Assembly (NCBI RefSeq): GCF_002105755.1
Contig: NZ_CP020821.1
Location: 1,054,001 to 1,118,000 of the forward strand
From: Mycobacterium colombiense CECT 3035
GTDB lineage: Bacteria > Actinomycetota > Actinomycetes > Mycobacteriales > Mycobacteriaceae
Direction of reading: 5' to 3'
Length of the DNA: 64,000 bases
The notes under the pieces are model-generated. The model saw only the letters and a list, made by a program, of their open reading frames with translations, did no database searches and was not told the DNA's origin. The position numbers and the translations under genes are program-made. Position 1 is the stretch's first letter. The number at the start of each line of letters is the position of its first letter. Positions 1 to 9,097 of this stretch are shown here, piece after piece.

Positions 1-1497
1 TCCGGCCAGATGCTCCCGGCAGTGGGCGATGACGTCCTCCTCGGTCACCCGGACGCCGTCGCGGGGGACGACGGCGGCTACCACCGCCTCCACCCACACC
101 GCGTCGGGTAGGCCGAACACCGCGACTTCCCGGACGCCGTTGTGTCGGTAGATGACTTCCTCGACCTCACGGCTGGCCACGTTTTCGCCACCGGTCTTGA
201 TCATGTCCTTCTTGCGGTCGACGACGTGCAACAGTCCGTGCTCGTCGTAGTAACCCAGGTCCCCGGAGTGAAACCAGCCGCCCCTGAAGGCCTCGGCGGT
301 GCGTTCCGGGTCGTCGAGGTAGCCCGGCGTCAAATGCGGGCTGCGGTGGGCGATTTCGCCGACCACGCCGGCCGGGACGGGGTTGTCCTCGTCGTCGAGG
401 ATGACCGTTTCGACGTTGACCACCGGCCGGCCGGCGGACCCGGCGTGTGCGTCCTGTTCGCCGGGTCCCAGCGCGGAGGCCAGCGGCGCCATCTCGGTCT
501 GGCCGTAGAAGTTCCACAACCGGAGATCGGGTAGCCGGTCGCGGATCTCGTGCAGGATTTCCACCGGCATGGCCGACGCGCCATAGTAGCCCTTGCGCAG
601 GCTGGACAAGTCGACCTGATCGAACAGCGGTGAACGCAGCAGCGAGATCCACACCGTCGGGGGAGCGAAGTAGTTGGTGACCCGGTAGCGCTCCATCGTG
701 CGCAACACCGCTTCGGGCTCGGGCCGTGGCAGGATGATGCTGGTGGCGCCGAGGTAGACGTCGGTGGCCAGGAAGTTGTCCAGCTGCGCGCAGTGGTACA
801 GCGGCAGCGAGTGGATCTCGACGTCGTCGTGCGACATCTCGCCGGCGACGATCGTGCTGACGTACTGCCACATCAGGCTGCGGCTGGTGTGGATGGCGGC
901 CTTGGGACGGGATTCGGTTCCGCTGGTGTACATCAGCCGCACCGGCTGGTCGTCGTCGATGTGCGGGCTCGGGGCGGGCGTGTCGGTGGCCAGCCACTGG
1001 GCGAAGTCGTCCCACCCGGCCGCGGGCCGGTCTCCGGTGGGCGCCAGAGCGACCTTGGTCCGCACCACACCAGCGCGCTCGATCGCCTCCTCGGCCGTGC
1101 CTGTGAGCTTCGCTTCGACGATGAAACCGGTGACCCGGCTGTGACCGAGGATGTAGGCGATCTCCTCGGCGGTCAGCATGAAATTGACCGGAACCAGGAC
1201 CACGCCGACGCGCGCCGTCGCGAATGCCAGCACGGCGTACTGCCAGCAGTTCCGGGATAGCAGGGCGATCCGATCGCCGACCTGGAAATCGTTGTCGCGC
1301 AACGCGGCCGCCGCACGGTCCACCAGATGGTCGAATTCGGCGAAGGTCAAAACGATGTCGCCGTCGATGATCGCGATCTTGTCCGGCTGCCGGAGTGCCG
1401 ACCGCCGGGGAAGGTCGCCGAGTCCGTGGCTGCGCGCCCTGGCGATCGACGCATCGAGGTCATCCGGCTGCATGGCCGTCACGGTAAGCGTTGACAT
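1..1497 (-). CDS. Acyl-CoA ligase (FadD-type, AMP-binding), 3' end cut by the window
   Basis: This is a class I adenylate-forming ligase that activates a carboxylic acid as acyl-AMP and then acyl-CoA in the cytoplasm. The minus-strand frame is open from ATG at 1497 to the left edge (499 codons). Visible motifs are the P-loop MYTSGTESRPK near residue 190, NFYGQTE near 330, and SGDLGYYDEHG with DRKKDMIKTGGEN near 420-440. The last few tens of residues, including the catalytic C-terminal lysine region, lie outside the window. It is divergent from the monooxygenase at 1576 across about 80 bp. The catabolic neighbours suggest an intermediate of the same pathway as substrate, but the exact acid cannot be read from sequence. 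Confidence 0.9.
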   Translation of the reverse strand, partial: MSTLTVTAMQPDDLDASIARARSHGLGDLPRRSALRQPDKIAIIDGDIVLTFAEFDHLVDRAAAALRDNDFQVGDRIALLSRNCWQYAVLAFATARVGVVLVPVNFMLTAEEIAYILGHSRVTGFIVEAKLTGTAEEAIERAGVVRTKVALAPTGDRPAAGWDDFAQWLATDTPAPSPHIDDDQPVRLMYTSGTESRPKAAIHTSRSLMWQYVSTIVAGEMSHDDVEIHSLPLYHCAQLDNFLATDVYLGATSIILPRPEPEAVLRTMERYRVTNYFAPPTVWISLLRSPLFDQVDLSSLRKGYYGASAMPVEILHEIRDRLPDLRLWNFYGQTEMAPLASALGPGEQDAHAGSAGRPVVNVETVILDDEDNPVPAGVVGEIAHRSPHLTPGYLDDPERTAEAFRGGWFHSGDLGYYDEHGLLHVVDRKKDMIKTGGENVASREVEEVIYRHNGVREVAVFGLPDAVWVEAVVAAVVPRDGVRVTEEDVIAHCREHLAG

Positions 1498-1575
1498 CAC
1501 TGATCGGGTCGTGCGTGTCCCGCTGAGTAGACAAGGGCCTGCCTACGGTTGGGAATCGCGCCGATACTCGTTGGC

Positions 1576-3514
1576 ATGAGCACTGGTGTCCCCGTCCCGA
1601 CCGACAACGCCGGACAGGCGGATCTGGACCCCCGAGAAGTCGACGAGCTTCGGGCCAACCTGCGCCAGGCAGACCCCGGGGTGCTGGTCGCCGTCCTGGC
1701 GCAGCTGACCGGTGACCCGGCCGTGGCCGAGCGGTTCGCGCCCAAGATCAGCTACGTGCCCGATCCGCCGGAGCAGGCGGGTGTCACCGACCCGGAGACG
1801 GCCGAGCAGCTCATCGACGAAATCGTTGCGGCGCTGGGGGCGCCTCGACCGGCGGATGCGGTTCCCGCCGATGACCTCGACCTGTTCGCCCGTGTCGCCC
1901 CCGTGGCGCTCGGGGGAGAGATCGGCCCGGAGTATCTGCACCTGCTGCTCGAGCAGGGTGGATTCCAGCCCTCGCAACCGGTGCTGCCGCGCACCGCGAA
2001 ACTGCCCGAGGGCTTCCGTGTGGTCATCATGGGCGCGGGCATTGCAGGGATAACCGCCGCCCTCGCGTGTGCCGACGCCGGTATCGACTACCAGATCATC
2101 GAGCGCAATGACGAGGTGGGCGGCACCTGGTACACGACAACGTATCCCGGCATCGGCGTGGATACGCCGTCGGCGTATTACTCGCTGTCGCGCGACATCA
2201 ACGGCGACTGGTCGAGCTACTACCCGCAGGGCGCGGAGTACCAGGCGTACCTGGTTTCGGTGGCCAGCAAGAACGGCCTGCGCAAGCGCACGCGGTTCGG
2301 TACCGAAGTGGAAGCCCTGTGGTGGAACGAGCGGCGCCGGCAATGGCAGATACACTCGGTCGGCCCGGACGGGATGCGCGACGTCAGCTATGCCAACGTT
2401 GTCATCCCGGCGGCAGGCTATCTCAACCGGCCGCGTTGGCCGGATCTGCCCGGCCGCGAAACGTTCTCAGGAATTTCCATCCATTCCGCGCAGTGGGATC
2501 CCGAGCTCGATCTCACGGGTAAGCGGGTGGCGATCATCGGGGCGGGTTGCACCGCGGTCCAAATCGTCGACGCAACCGTGGACCAGGTCGCCCGGCTGAC
2601 CGTCTTTCAGCGCCAGCCGCATTGGGTCGCACCGCGGCGGCGCGCGTCCGACGATGTCCCCACCCATCAGCGGTGGCTGGGCACCCGGCTGCCGTACTAC
2701 GCCAATTGGGTTCGGCTCAAATCGTATTGGGGGACATCGGACAACAACTATCCGGTGATCCTGCACGACCAGGAATGGGCGCGCGAGCATCTGTCGATCT
2801 CGCCGGCCAACGACGCCTTGCTGAAGATGTGCCAGGAATACATCGATCGCGTGTTCGGCGCGGGCAGCGAGCTTGCGCGCAAGGTGACGCCGGACTTCGC
2901 TCCGTACGGCAAGCGGATCATTCGCGACCCCGGCGGCTACTACGCGGCGCTGGCCCGCGACCACGTCGACGTGGAGGCCAATGAGCCGGCCCGGGTGAAC
3001 GAGGCCGGGATCGTCACCGCCGACGGCCGACAAATCGAACTCGACGTGATCATCTACGCCACCGGCTACTACCTGGATTTCCTATCCACCGTGGATATCC
3101 GGGGCCGAGACGGCAAGAAGCTGACCGACGAGTGGGGCGACGCCCCCCGGGCCTACCGCGGCGGGATGGTGCCCGGATTCCCCAACATGTTCATCTCCTC
3201 GGCGCCCAACTACAGCCCCGGACACGGGCCGGCCACAACTTCGGCGTCGAGGTGATGGTGCACTACGTGATGGAATGCCTGCAATTGATGGCGTTGCGCG
3301 AGGCTGCAACCATCGAGGTGACGCAGCAGGCTTACGAGAGCTACGTCGCCCGGATCGATGCGACCATGGCCGGCACCGTGTGGTGCCACACCCCGTCGGC
3401 GCACACCTATTACCGCTCGGGCGGGGCCGGATCGTGACCGCCTTCCCCTACCGGTTGGTGGACTTCTGGCATGATCACCGTGCCCCCATCGAGACGGAGC
3501 TCGAGCTCAGATGA
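1576..3514 (+). pseudogene. N-terminally extended Baeyer-Villiger monooxygenase, broken by two frameshifts
   Basis: This is a flavin monooxygenase of the Baeyer-Villiger type, which turns ketones into esters or lactones using NADPH, FAD and O2. About 150 residues precede the first Rossmann motif GAGIAG (near residue 152). The BVMO fingerprint FSGISIHSAQWD and a second dinucleotide motif GAGCTA follow. The frame from 1576 runs into foreign codons near 3232 and stops at 3255. Recognisable BVMO sequence (GVEVMVHYVMEC) continues in the next frame to a stop at 3437. The true tail (RIVTAFPYRLVDFWHDH) is in the third frame, ending at 3514. Restoring one base near 3231 and one near 3425 gives a 646-residue protein whose TGA overlaps the next ATG as ATGA. 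An upstream TTG at 1549 is a less likely start. Confidence 0.88.
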
Positions 3515-4398
3515 GTGGAATACTCTGCGGTAGAACGGCTTTGGTGACCGGAAGTAGCCGGGGTATCGGCCGTGCCATCGCCCAGCGGCTGGCCGCCGAG
3601 GGCGCCACGGTGGCTGTCACCGCGCGATCGCACGCCCCCTCTTTGTCGATGCGGGCAGGCACGACCGCCGCCCTGCCCGGCACCATCGGCGAAACGGTGG
3701 GGCTGATCGAGGCCGCCGGGGGCTCGGCCTTCGGCATCGCGAGCGACCTGGAGGACGCCGCGCAACGCGACGCCTTGGTCGACGCGGTCCTCGACCGCAC
3801 CGGCCGCATCGACATACTGGTCAACAACGCCGGTTTCGCTGACTACTCGGTGGTCGAGGACATGAGCCTGGACACCTTCGACCGCACGGTGGCGCACTAC
3901 CTGCGGACACCGTTTGTGTTGACCAAAGCCGCCGTGTCGCACATGCGTAAGCAAGGCGCCGGATGGATCGTCAACATAGGCTCGGTTACCGGAGTGGCAC
4001 CGGTGCGCCCCTACCGCGCATACAACAAGACATCTGGCGACGTCGTCTATGCGTCCTGCAAGGCGGCGCTGCACCGCTTCACGCAGGGGGTGGCGGCCGA
4101 ACTCCTCGACGCCAACATTGCGGTGAACTGCGTCGGTCCGTCGACGGCCGTCCGCACACCCGGTGCCGCGCAGCTGATTCCGGATACGTTCCCGACCGAA
4201 CCAGTCGAATATTTGGCCGAGACGGTTCTCGCGATGTGCCATTTGCCGGCCGCGCAGCGTACGGGCCTGGTCGCGTTCAGCTTGCATTACCCGTGGTCGC
4301 AGCAGCTGCCGGTGCACAGCCTGGACGGCTCCGAAGTGCTGCCCCCGCTGGAGCCGCCGGCGAGCGCCAACCCGAATATCTCCGCGGTCGGGATCTGA
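3511..4398 (+). CDS. Short-chain dehydrogenase/reductase
   Basis: This 295-residue protein is a classical NAD(P)-dependent alcohol/ketone oxidoreductase with a Rossmann fold. It has the cofactor motif TGSSRGIG at residues 13-20, NNAG near 105, and the YASCK active-site Tyr/Lys near 180. A roughly 15-residue insert sits between beta-2 and the next helix. The ATG overlaps the monooxygenase stop by 4 bp (ATGA), so the two are probably translationally coupled. A role in making the ketone substrate, or in processing the product, of the monooxygenase is inferred. The substrate is unknown. Confidence 0.9.
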   Translation: MSGILCGRTALVTGSSRGIGRAIAQRLAAEGATVAVTARSHAPSLSMRAGTTAALPGTIGETVGLIEAAGGSAFGIASDLEDAAQRDALVDAVLDRTGRIDILVNNAGFADYSVVEDMSLDTFDRTVAHYLRTPFVLTKAAVSHMRKQGAGWIVNIGSVTGVAPVRPYRAYNKTSGDVVYASCKAALHRFTQGVAAELLDANIAVNCVGPSTAVRTPGAAQLIPDTFPTEPVEYLAETVLAMCHLPAAQRTGLVAFSLHYPWSQQLPVHSLDGSEVLPPLEPPASANPNISAVGI

Positions 4399-4426
4399 CG
4401 GCCGCCACACTGACGCGTATGGCCGA

Positions 4427-4864
4427 TCAGGCCGGTCGGTGCTCGGCTCCTCTGGCCAACGCCGTCGCCATCCTGGGCATGCTCGCGCGCAGCATCAACC
4501 AGATCAACGGTCCCGCACAGGGAATTCGCGAACGGAACGTCGCCCGCCAGACAATGAGCGATCCACGGACTTGCTCCTCGATGTGCACATCGGCGCGATG
4601 ATCGGTCACCGGGACCCCCGAGACGATGCGATAGGCGTGGTGGTGTGGGCCGTCGTCAACCAAGACCTCCTCGCGCATTGTCAAGCCGCTGACGACGATT
4701 CGCCGGATGGCCCCCTCGTGGGCCCCGAGGCTTCCCGTCTCTTCCCAGTTGGCGCTGCGCGCGCCCGGTAACCAATCCGGCCACCGCTCGACGTCGATGA
4801 GAAGCCCATACACGACCTCGGGCGGCGCGGCGCATGCCCGCTCGAACCGAATTGAATAGCGCAT
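4427..4864 (-). CDS. SRPBCC (START-like) family protein
   Basis: This 145-residue protein has the polyketide cyclase/START-like pattern: an N-terminal strand (RYSIRFERACAAPPE), a helix ending WPDWLPG, then alternating strands and a long C-terminal helix (IWLMLRASMPRMATALARG). Such helix-grip folds bind hydrophobic ligands and act as cyclases, carriers or aromatases. The start is the ATG at 4864; a longer upstream reading is only a frame extension into the neighbouring gene. It lies 8 bp downstream of the Dabb-like gene on the same strand, so they likely share an operon. The ligand is unknown. Confidence 0.75.
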   Translation of the reverse strand: MRYSIRFERACAAPPEVVYGLLIDVERWPDWLPGARSANWEETGSLGAHEGAIRRIVVSGLTMREEVLVDDGPHHHAYRIVSGVPVTDHRADVHIEEQVRGSLIVWRATFRSRIPCAGPLIWLMLRASMPRMATALARGAEHRPA

Positions 4865-4872
4865 CGTGCGGA

Positions 4873-5508
4873 TTATCCGCTGAGCCGCAGAACGGCCGCC
4901 TCGCTGTGGCAGAAACTGTGGCAGACGCGATCGCGCACGATGACGTCGGGACATTCGGGGTCGAACCAGCGATCCACCACCGCCCAATGGATCGGATGCA
5001 TCAGGTAGGGCCCCATCAACCCGTCCGCGTCGGTGAAGAGCTGCTCGAACACGTGGGTCCACGCCGAGGCTCCGGTCGCCTCCTCGACCCTGCTCAGCTG
5101 CCAGTCGGTGATGCTGCGCACGTACCGCGGCATCAGTCGCAGGTCGGCCTCGAAACGGGCGACGGTGGCCGCGTCGGTGCCAGCCGACACGCTCAGCAGC
5201 AGCGCTCGGTACACGCCGCCGGGCTTGTCGCTGCTCTGCACGGGCGTGCCGGAGTAGGCCGCGCCGTTGATCCGGCTGACCGCGGGGTCGTCCAGGACAT
5301 CACCGAAACCTACTGCCGCAGCGTCCCATTGATCGTGCGAGGCGAACCGCATGTGCATCAGGATGTCGCCGCCGTTGCGCGAACCGGCCAGGGTCGGTTG
5401 TACCACGAACCGCAGCGGTGCCGCGGCCGCGGCGGCACCGCGCAACTCGTCGAGTATCCGGTCGCGGTCGGGTTCGGCGACGTCGATCAGCCGGGTGACG
5501 CTATACAT
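4873..5508 (-). CDS. Two-lobed Dabb-like (dimeric alpha/beta barrel) protein, function unknown
   Basis: This 211-residue protein appears to hold two ferredoxin-like alpha/beta barrel repeats. One starts at residue 1 (YSVTRLIDVAEPDRD, with a later MHMRFASHDQWDAA), and the second starts near residue 75 (YRALLLSVSAGTDAATVARFE). This layout fits stress-response Dabb, EthD or NIPSNAP-like domains, which often bind or isomerise unstable aromatic intermediates. Its start overlaps the end of the upstream small gene by 8 bp, and an SRPBCC gene follows after 8 bp. I infer an accessory role in the catabolic island. The fold call is inference from pattern only. Confidence 0.65.
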   Translation of the reverse strand: MYSVTRLIDVAEPDRDRILDELRGAAAAAAPLRFVVQPTLAGSRNGGDILMHMRFASHDQWDAAAVGFGDVLDDPAVSRINGAAYSGTPVQSSDKPGGVYRALLLSVSAGTDAATVARFEADLRLMPRYVRSITDWQLSRVEEATGASAWTHVFEQLFTDADGLMGPYLMHPIHWAVVDRWFDPECPDVIVRDRVCHSFCHSEAAVLRLSG

Positions 5509-5847
5509 CGCACAGCCCGTCCACGTCGTCGGCCGCCGCGGCGAAGGACCGCGACCGCTGGGCCACCAACTCGCTTATCCGCGACCACCATTCGCCGAGC
5601 GTCGGGTCGGGGCGGCCTTTCCAGGTCATCTCCCACCACGCCTGCGCACTCGGTAGCGTCCAGGTGACCGTGACGACGTTGCTGTCGTCGTCAAACCAGA
5701 TCGGTGGGCTGACGAGAACGTCCCGCAACGTCATACCCCGTGCCCGCGCGCCGGGGCGTACTCGGCGAGGTAGGCGTCGACGAATCGGCGGGCACATCCG
5801 GGTCGGGTCACCACGCGGTCGATCACGAAGATGTCGCCCTCGGCCAT
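5501..5847 (-). pseudogene. Small conserved protein (ABM/Dabb-like), single frameshift
   Basis: The protein begins at ATG 5847 with MAEGDIFVIDRVVTRPGCA and stops early after EYAPARGHGV. The rest (ARGMTLRDVLVSPPIWFDD to DDVDGLCDV) continues in the neighbouring frame to a TAG at 5501. Adding one base to the four-G run at 5753-5756 (plus strand) joins both parts into a 115-residue protein reading EYAPGARARGMTLRDV. Aromatic-rich strands (VVTVTWTLPSAQAWWEMTW) suggest a monooxygenase- or NIPSNAP-like ferredoxin fold. Its end overlaps the next gene by 8 bp, so it belongs to the same minus-strand operon. The function is unknown. Confidence 0.7.
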
Positions 5848-5945
5848 AGTCCGACCATAGGACGCCCGCGGCGGCCCGCGCCGCCGGCTCCCGGCCATCG
5901 GGAAGGTGCGTTGACCGTCGCCCGGCGCGGAGTAAGGGTGGCCGC

Positions 5946-7183
5946 ATGAGCGCAGTGCAGCCGGATCCCTTCGCCCCCGCAACCCTGGGCCCGGTGACCT
6001 TGCGCAACCGGGTGATCAAGGCCGCCACGTCGGAAGGCCGCTCACCGCACGGTCTGGTCACCGACGACCTGATCGAGTTCCACCGCGCCTTCTCCAGTGG
6101 AGGTGTCGGCATGACGACGGTCGCCTACTGCTGCGTCTCCGCGGAAGGGGCGAGCGCCCCCGGGCAGATCGTGATGAGCGAGGCCGCCCTGCCCGGCCTG
6201 CGAGGCTGGCCGACGCGGTCCACAGGGACGGCGCCGCGATCTCGGCGCAACTGGGTCACGCCGGTGTCGTGGCGCACAAGAAGCTGACCGGGGTGACCCC
6301 GGTGGCGCCGAGCAGGTTCATCAATCCCGCGTCCATGAGTTACTGCCGCGAGATCAGCCGCGACGAGATCGCGAGGGTGATCGACCAGTTCGGTGCGGCG
6401 GCCCGGGTCGCCGCCGACGCGGGTTTCGACGCTGTGGAACTGCATTTCGGCCACCTGTACCTGCCCAGCTCGTTTTTGAGCCCGCTGATCAACCGCCGCA
6501 AAGACGAGTACGGCGGCGACATCGACAACCGCTCGCGGTTCTGCCGCGAGATCGCCCGGCGCGTGCGCGACGAGATCGGGGATCGCATCGCAGTAACCGC
6601 CAAGCTCGACATGGACGACGGTGTGCCCGGCAGCATCTGGGTCGACGAGGCGCTGCGCACCGCCGTGCTGCTCGACGCCGACGGGACCCTCGATGCAATC
6701 GAATTGACGCAGGGCTCTTCGGTTTTCAAGCCCATGTACCTGTTTCGCGGTGACGTCCCGGTCAGGGAATTCGCCAAGGTCATGCCGCAGCCCATGCGCA
6801 GCGGGATCCGGTTCTTCGGGCGGTGGGCGATGGGCGACTACCCTTACCGCGATCTCTACATGCTGGACAATGCCCGCCAATTCGTCCCGGTCATGCGCAA
6901 CACCAAGCTGATCCTGTTGGGTGGCATCACCAATCGTGAGCACGCCGATACCGGTATGCGCGAAGGCTTTGATTTTGTGGCGATGGGGCGGGCGCTGTTG
7001 CGCGAGCCCGACTTGGTCACCAGGATGATCGCCGATCCGGCCGCCCGCAGCCGGTGCACGCACAACAACAAATGCATGGTCACCGTGTTCGGGCGGACCC
7101 ACTGCGTGCTGGATCCCGGGCAGCGTTACGGTGCGGCTAAAATGTTGCCTGCCAACGGATTACCGCTGCAGCAGATCCGCTAG
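5946..7183 (+). pseudogene. Old Yellow Enzyme-type NADH:flavin oxidoreductase, single frameshift
   Basis: This is an FMN-dependent ene-reductase or 2,4-dienoyl-CoA-reductase-like TIM barrel. The N-terminal part (FAPATLGPVTLRNRVIKAAT) runs from ATG 5946. After LPGLR near 6203 the frame is lost and would stop at 6287. The continuing frame reads LADAVHRDGAAISAQLGHAG and goes on to the stop at 7183. It contains DAVELHFGHLYLPSSFLSP, the RKDEYGG segment, and the C-terminal phosphate-binding region GGITNREHADTGMREGFDF. One missing base near 6203-6205 explains everything; the restored length is 412 residues. The late cysteines (RCTHNNKCMV) resemble the 4Fe-4S region of multidomain OYEs but are too few for a firm call. 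The gene overlaps the convergent hydrolase by 24 bp. Confidence 0.87.
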
Positions 7184-8083
7184 GCCGGCGGTCGCCTCTT
7201 TGCGGGCCCGATGCGCGATGTCGAGCATCGGCATCGTCATAAACCCGTGGATTCCGCCCTCGTAACGCAATTGCGCGGTCGGCACGCCGGCCGCCGTCAG
7301 CGCGGCGGCGTAAGCCAGGCCCTCGTCGCGCAGCGGGTCGTGACCGGCGATCACCAGGACGGCCGGCGGTAGTCCACGCAGGTCGGCGTTGAGCGGGGCG
7401 GCGTAGGGGTGCGCGCGGTCCTCGAGCGACGGCACGTAGGAATCCCAGTACCACCGCATCGCCGGCTTCGGGTTGTAGTAGCCCTGGCCGAACAACCGGT
7501 AGGACTCGGTGTCGAAGTCGGGCGCGATCACCGGGTAGAGCAGCAGTTGGGCGGCTGGCATGGGTCCACCGCGGTCGCGGGCCATGATCGCGGTGACCGT
7601 GGCAAGATTGCCCCCCGCACTGTCGCCGCCCACGGCCAGACGCCCGGGATCGGCGCCGAGGGCGGCAGCGTTCTCGGCGGCCCAGCAGGTCACGGCGTAC
7701 ATGTCCTCGGCTGCCGCCGGCCAGGAATTCTCCGGCGCGAGTCGGTAGTCGACCGAAACCACTACGGCGGGAACAAGGTTGGCGATGTTGCGACAAAGCC
7801 CATCATGGCTGTCGAGGTCGCAGAACACGAATCCGCCGCCGTGCGCGTGGACCACGATGGGGAGTGGCCCCGCGGCGCGGGGCCGGTACACGCGCACGGG
7901 GATCGGGCCATCCCGGCCGTCGACCGTGCGATCGGCGACCTCAGCGACGGGCTCGGGCCGGGCCGCCGGTACGAACCTCGACTTGATCAGTGCCCTGGCC
8001 TGCGCCCCGGTCATGTCCTGCACCGGGGGGAAGCCGTCGTCCAGTTGCTGCAGAACCGCGGCGATCTGCGGGTCGAGGCTCAC
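7160..8083 (-). CDS. Alpha/beta hydrolase of the hormone-sensitive lipase family
   Basis: This 307-residue esterase or lactonase-type hydrolase has the HSL oxyanion motif HGGG at residues 81-84 and the nucleophile elbow GDSAGG with Ser155. An Asp (AGHDPLRDE) and a His (GGIHGFM) complete the triad. I chose GTG at 8083 because it overlaps the IclR stop as GTGA and gives the usual family length. Longer upstream readings only run back through the regulator. Co-transcription with IclR suggests it hydrolyses an ester or lactone made in this pathway, possibly a BVMO product. That role is inferred. Confidence 0.9.
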   Translation of the reverse strand: MSLDPQIAAVLQQLDDGFPPVQDMTGAQARALIKSRFVPAARPEPVAEVADRTVDGRDGPIPVRVYRPRAAGPLPIVVHAHGGGFVFCDLDSHDGLCRNIANLVPAVVVSVDYRLAPENSWPAAAEDMYAVTCWAAENAAALGADPGRLAVGGDSAGGNLATVTAIMARDRGGPMPAAQLLLYPVIAPDFDTESYRLFGQGYYNPKPAMRWYWDSYVPSLEDRAHPYAAPLNADLRGLPPAVLVIAGHDPLRDEGLAYAAALTAAGVPTAQLRYEGGIHGFMTMPMLDIAHRARKEATAGLADLLQR

Positions 8084-8943
8084 GCGAACTGCAGGGCAGG
8101 CCGGGGCGCCGGGGTCGCGTGCTGGGGTCGATGCGGAAGTAGCGGGCGCAGCGGCTGCAGGGTGGGGGCAACCCGTTGTGGACCGTCTTCCACGTTGCGC
8201 CAGATGCCCATCGCGGTCATGCGCACGGGAGCCGCGAGCCGCTGGTCGAACCTCATGCGATTCATGGGGCCGCACACGGAGACCGCGGCAACGGCCTCGC
8301 CGGGGCCCCCGATAGGCGCTGCGACACAGCCGAACCCGAGCACCGACTCTTCGCGCTCGAATGCGACGCCGTGGGCCCGGACTTTGGCCAACTCGGCTGC
8401 CAGCTGCGGTGTGGTGGAAATCGAGTATTTGGTCAGGCGGGCCGCGAGACCATCCTGACCGTTCCGGCGGGGGTCCTCGCCCCTGTAGGCCAGGATCGCC
8501 TTTCCGATCGCGGTGCAGTGAGCCGGCTGCCGGCCACCGACACGCGTCGGGATCACACCGGCCATTTGATCGCCGATCTTCTCGAGATAGACGACATCGC
8601 CACCGTCGAGGACCGCAAGGTGCACGACAAGTCCTGTGGCGCGGTGCAGTTCCCCCAGCAGCGGGGTGGCCGCGCGCACCAGGCGGTCCTGGTGCACAGC
8701 GAGCGAGCCCAGCTCGACCAACCGCATGCCGAGCTCGTAGTCACGCCCACTGCGGCGCAACCAGCGCAGCTGCACCAGGCGCTCGAGCATCCGGTGCGCC
8801 GATGACCGGGGCAGGCCGGTGCGCCGGACGATCTGGGCCAGCGTGAGGCGCCCCGGGCCGTCGAAGGCGTCCAAGACGAGCGAGATGCGGTCGATGACCG
8901 CCGTGGGCGTGGCGGATTCCGTGGTGTCGGCGGTCGGGGCCAT
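8080..8943 (-). CDS. IclR-family transcriptional regulator
   Basis: This 287-residue protein has an N-terminal winged helix-turn-helix (IDRISLVLDAFDGPGRLTL, then LPRSSAHRMLERLVQLRWL, residues about 15-70). The IclR effector-binding domain follows, with VVYLEKIGD, the PAHCTAIGKAIL segment near residue 150 and the ESVLGFGCVAAPI region. The chosen ATG at 8943 has a GGAGG about 9 bp upstream. An in-frame ATG about 20 codons earlier is possible. It likely controls the adjacent dehydrogenase/HsaA/HsaC-type genes and itself, in response to a small aromatic or acidic intermediate. An AT-rich palindromic site lies just upstream. Confidence 0.92.
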   Translation of the reverse strand: MAPTADTTESATPTAVIDRISLVLDAFDGPGRLTLAQIVRRTGLPRSSAHRMLERLVQLRWLRRSGRDYELGMRLVELGSLAVHQDRLVRAATPLLGELHRATGLVVHLAVLDGGDVVYLEKIGDQMAGVIPTRVGGRQPAHCTAIGKAILAYRGEDPRRNGQDGLAARLTKYSISTTPQLAAELAKVRAHGVAFEREESVLGFGCVAAPIGGPGEAVAAVSVCGPMNRMRFDQRLAAPVRMTAMGIWRNVEDGPQRVAPTLQPLRPLLPHRPQHATPAPRPALQFA

Positions 8944-8980
8944 CGATCTGTCCTCCAATACGTCCGTGTATCTGGATGGC

Positions 8981-9008
8981 ATATTCCTATTAGGAATATC
9001 TATTCCTA
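8981..9008. promoter_or_regulatory. Probable IclR operator with three TATTCCTA half-sites
   Basis: Three alternating half-sites abut here: ATATTCCTA (8981-8989), TAGGAATAT (8991-8999) and TATTCCTA (9001-9008). The first two form a perfect 9-bp inverted repeat around one base. The second and third form a perfect 8-bp inverted repeat around TC. The site is AT-rich in a GC-rich chromosome and lies 38-65 bp upstream of the IclR start. Autoregulation by the neighbouring regulator is the simplest reading but is inferred. Confidence 0.6.
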
Positions 9009-9097
9009 CCACACCCATGTGGTTGCTGTCACACTCCACACGAACAATCGCCGCCGGACATGGTCGTGTCCGACGGCGATCAAGAAGTGGGTGCTGG

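Noticed and set aside
6269..7183. C-terminal part of the OYE enzyme as an independent gene
   Set aside because: It lacks the N-terminal FMN-binding strand, which is present in the other frame just upstream.
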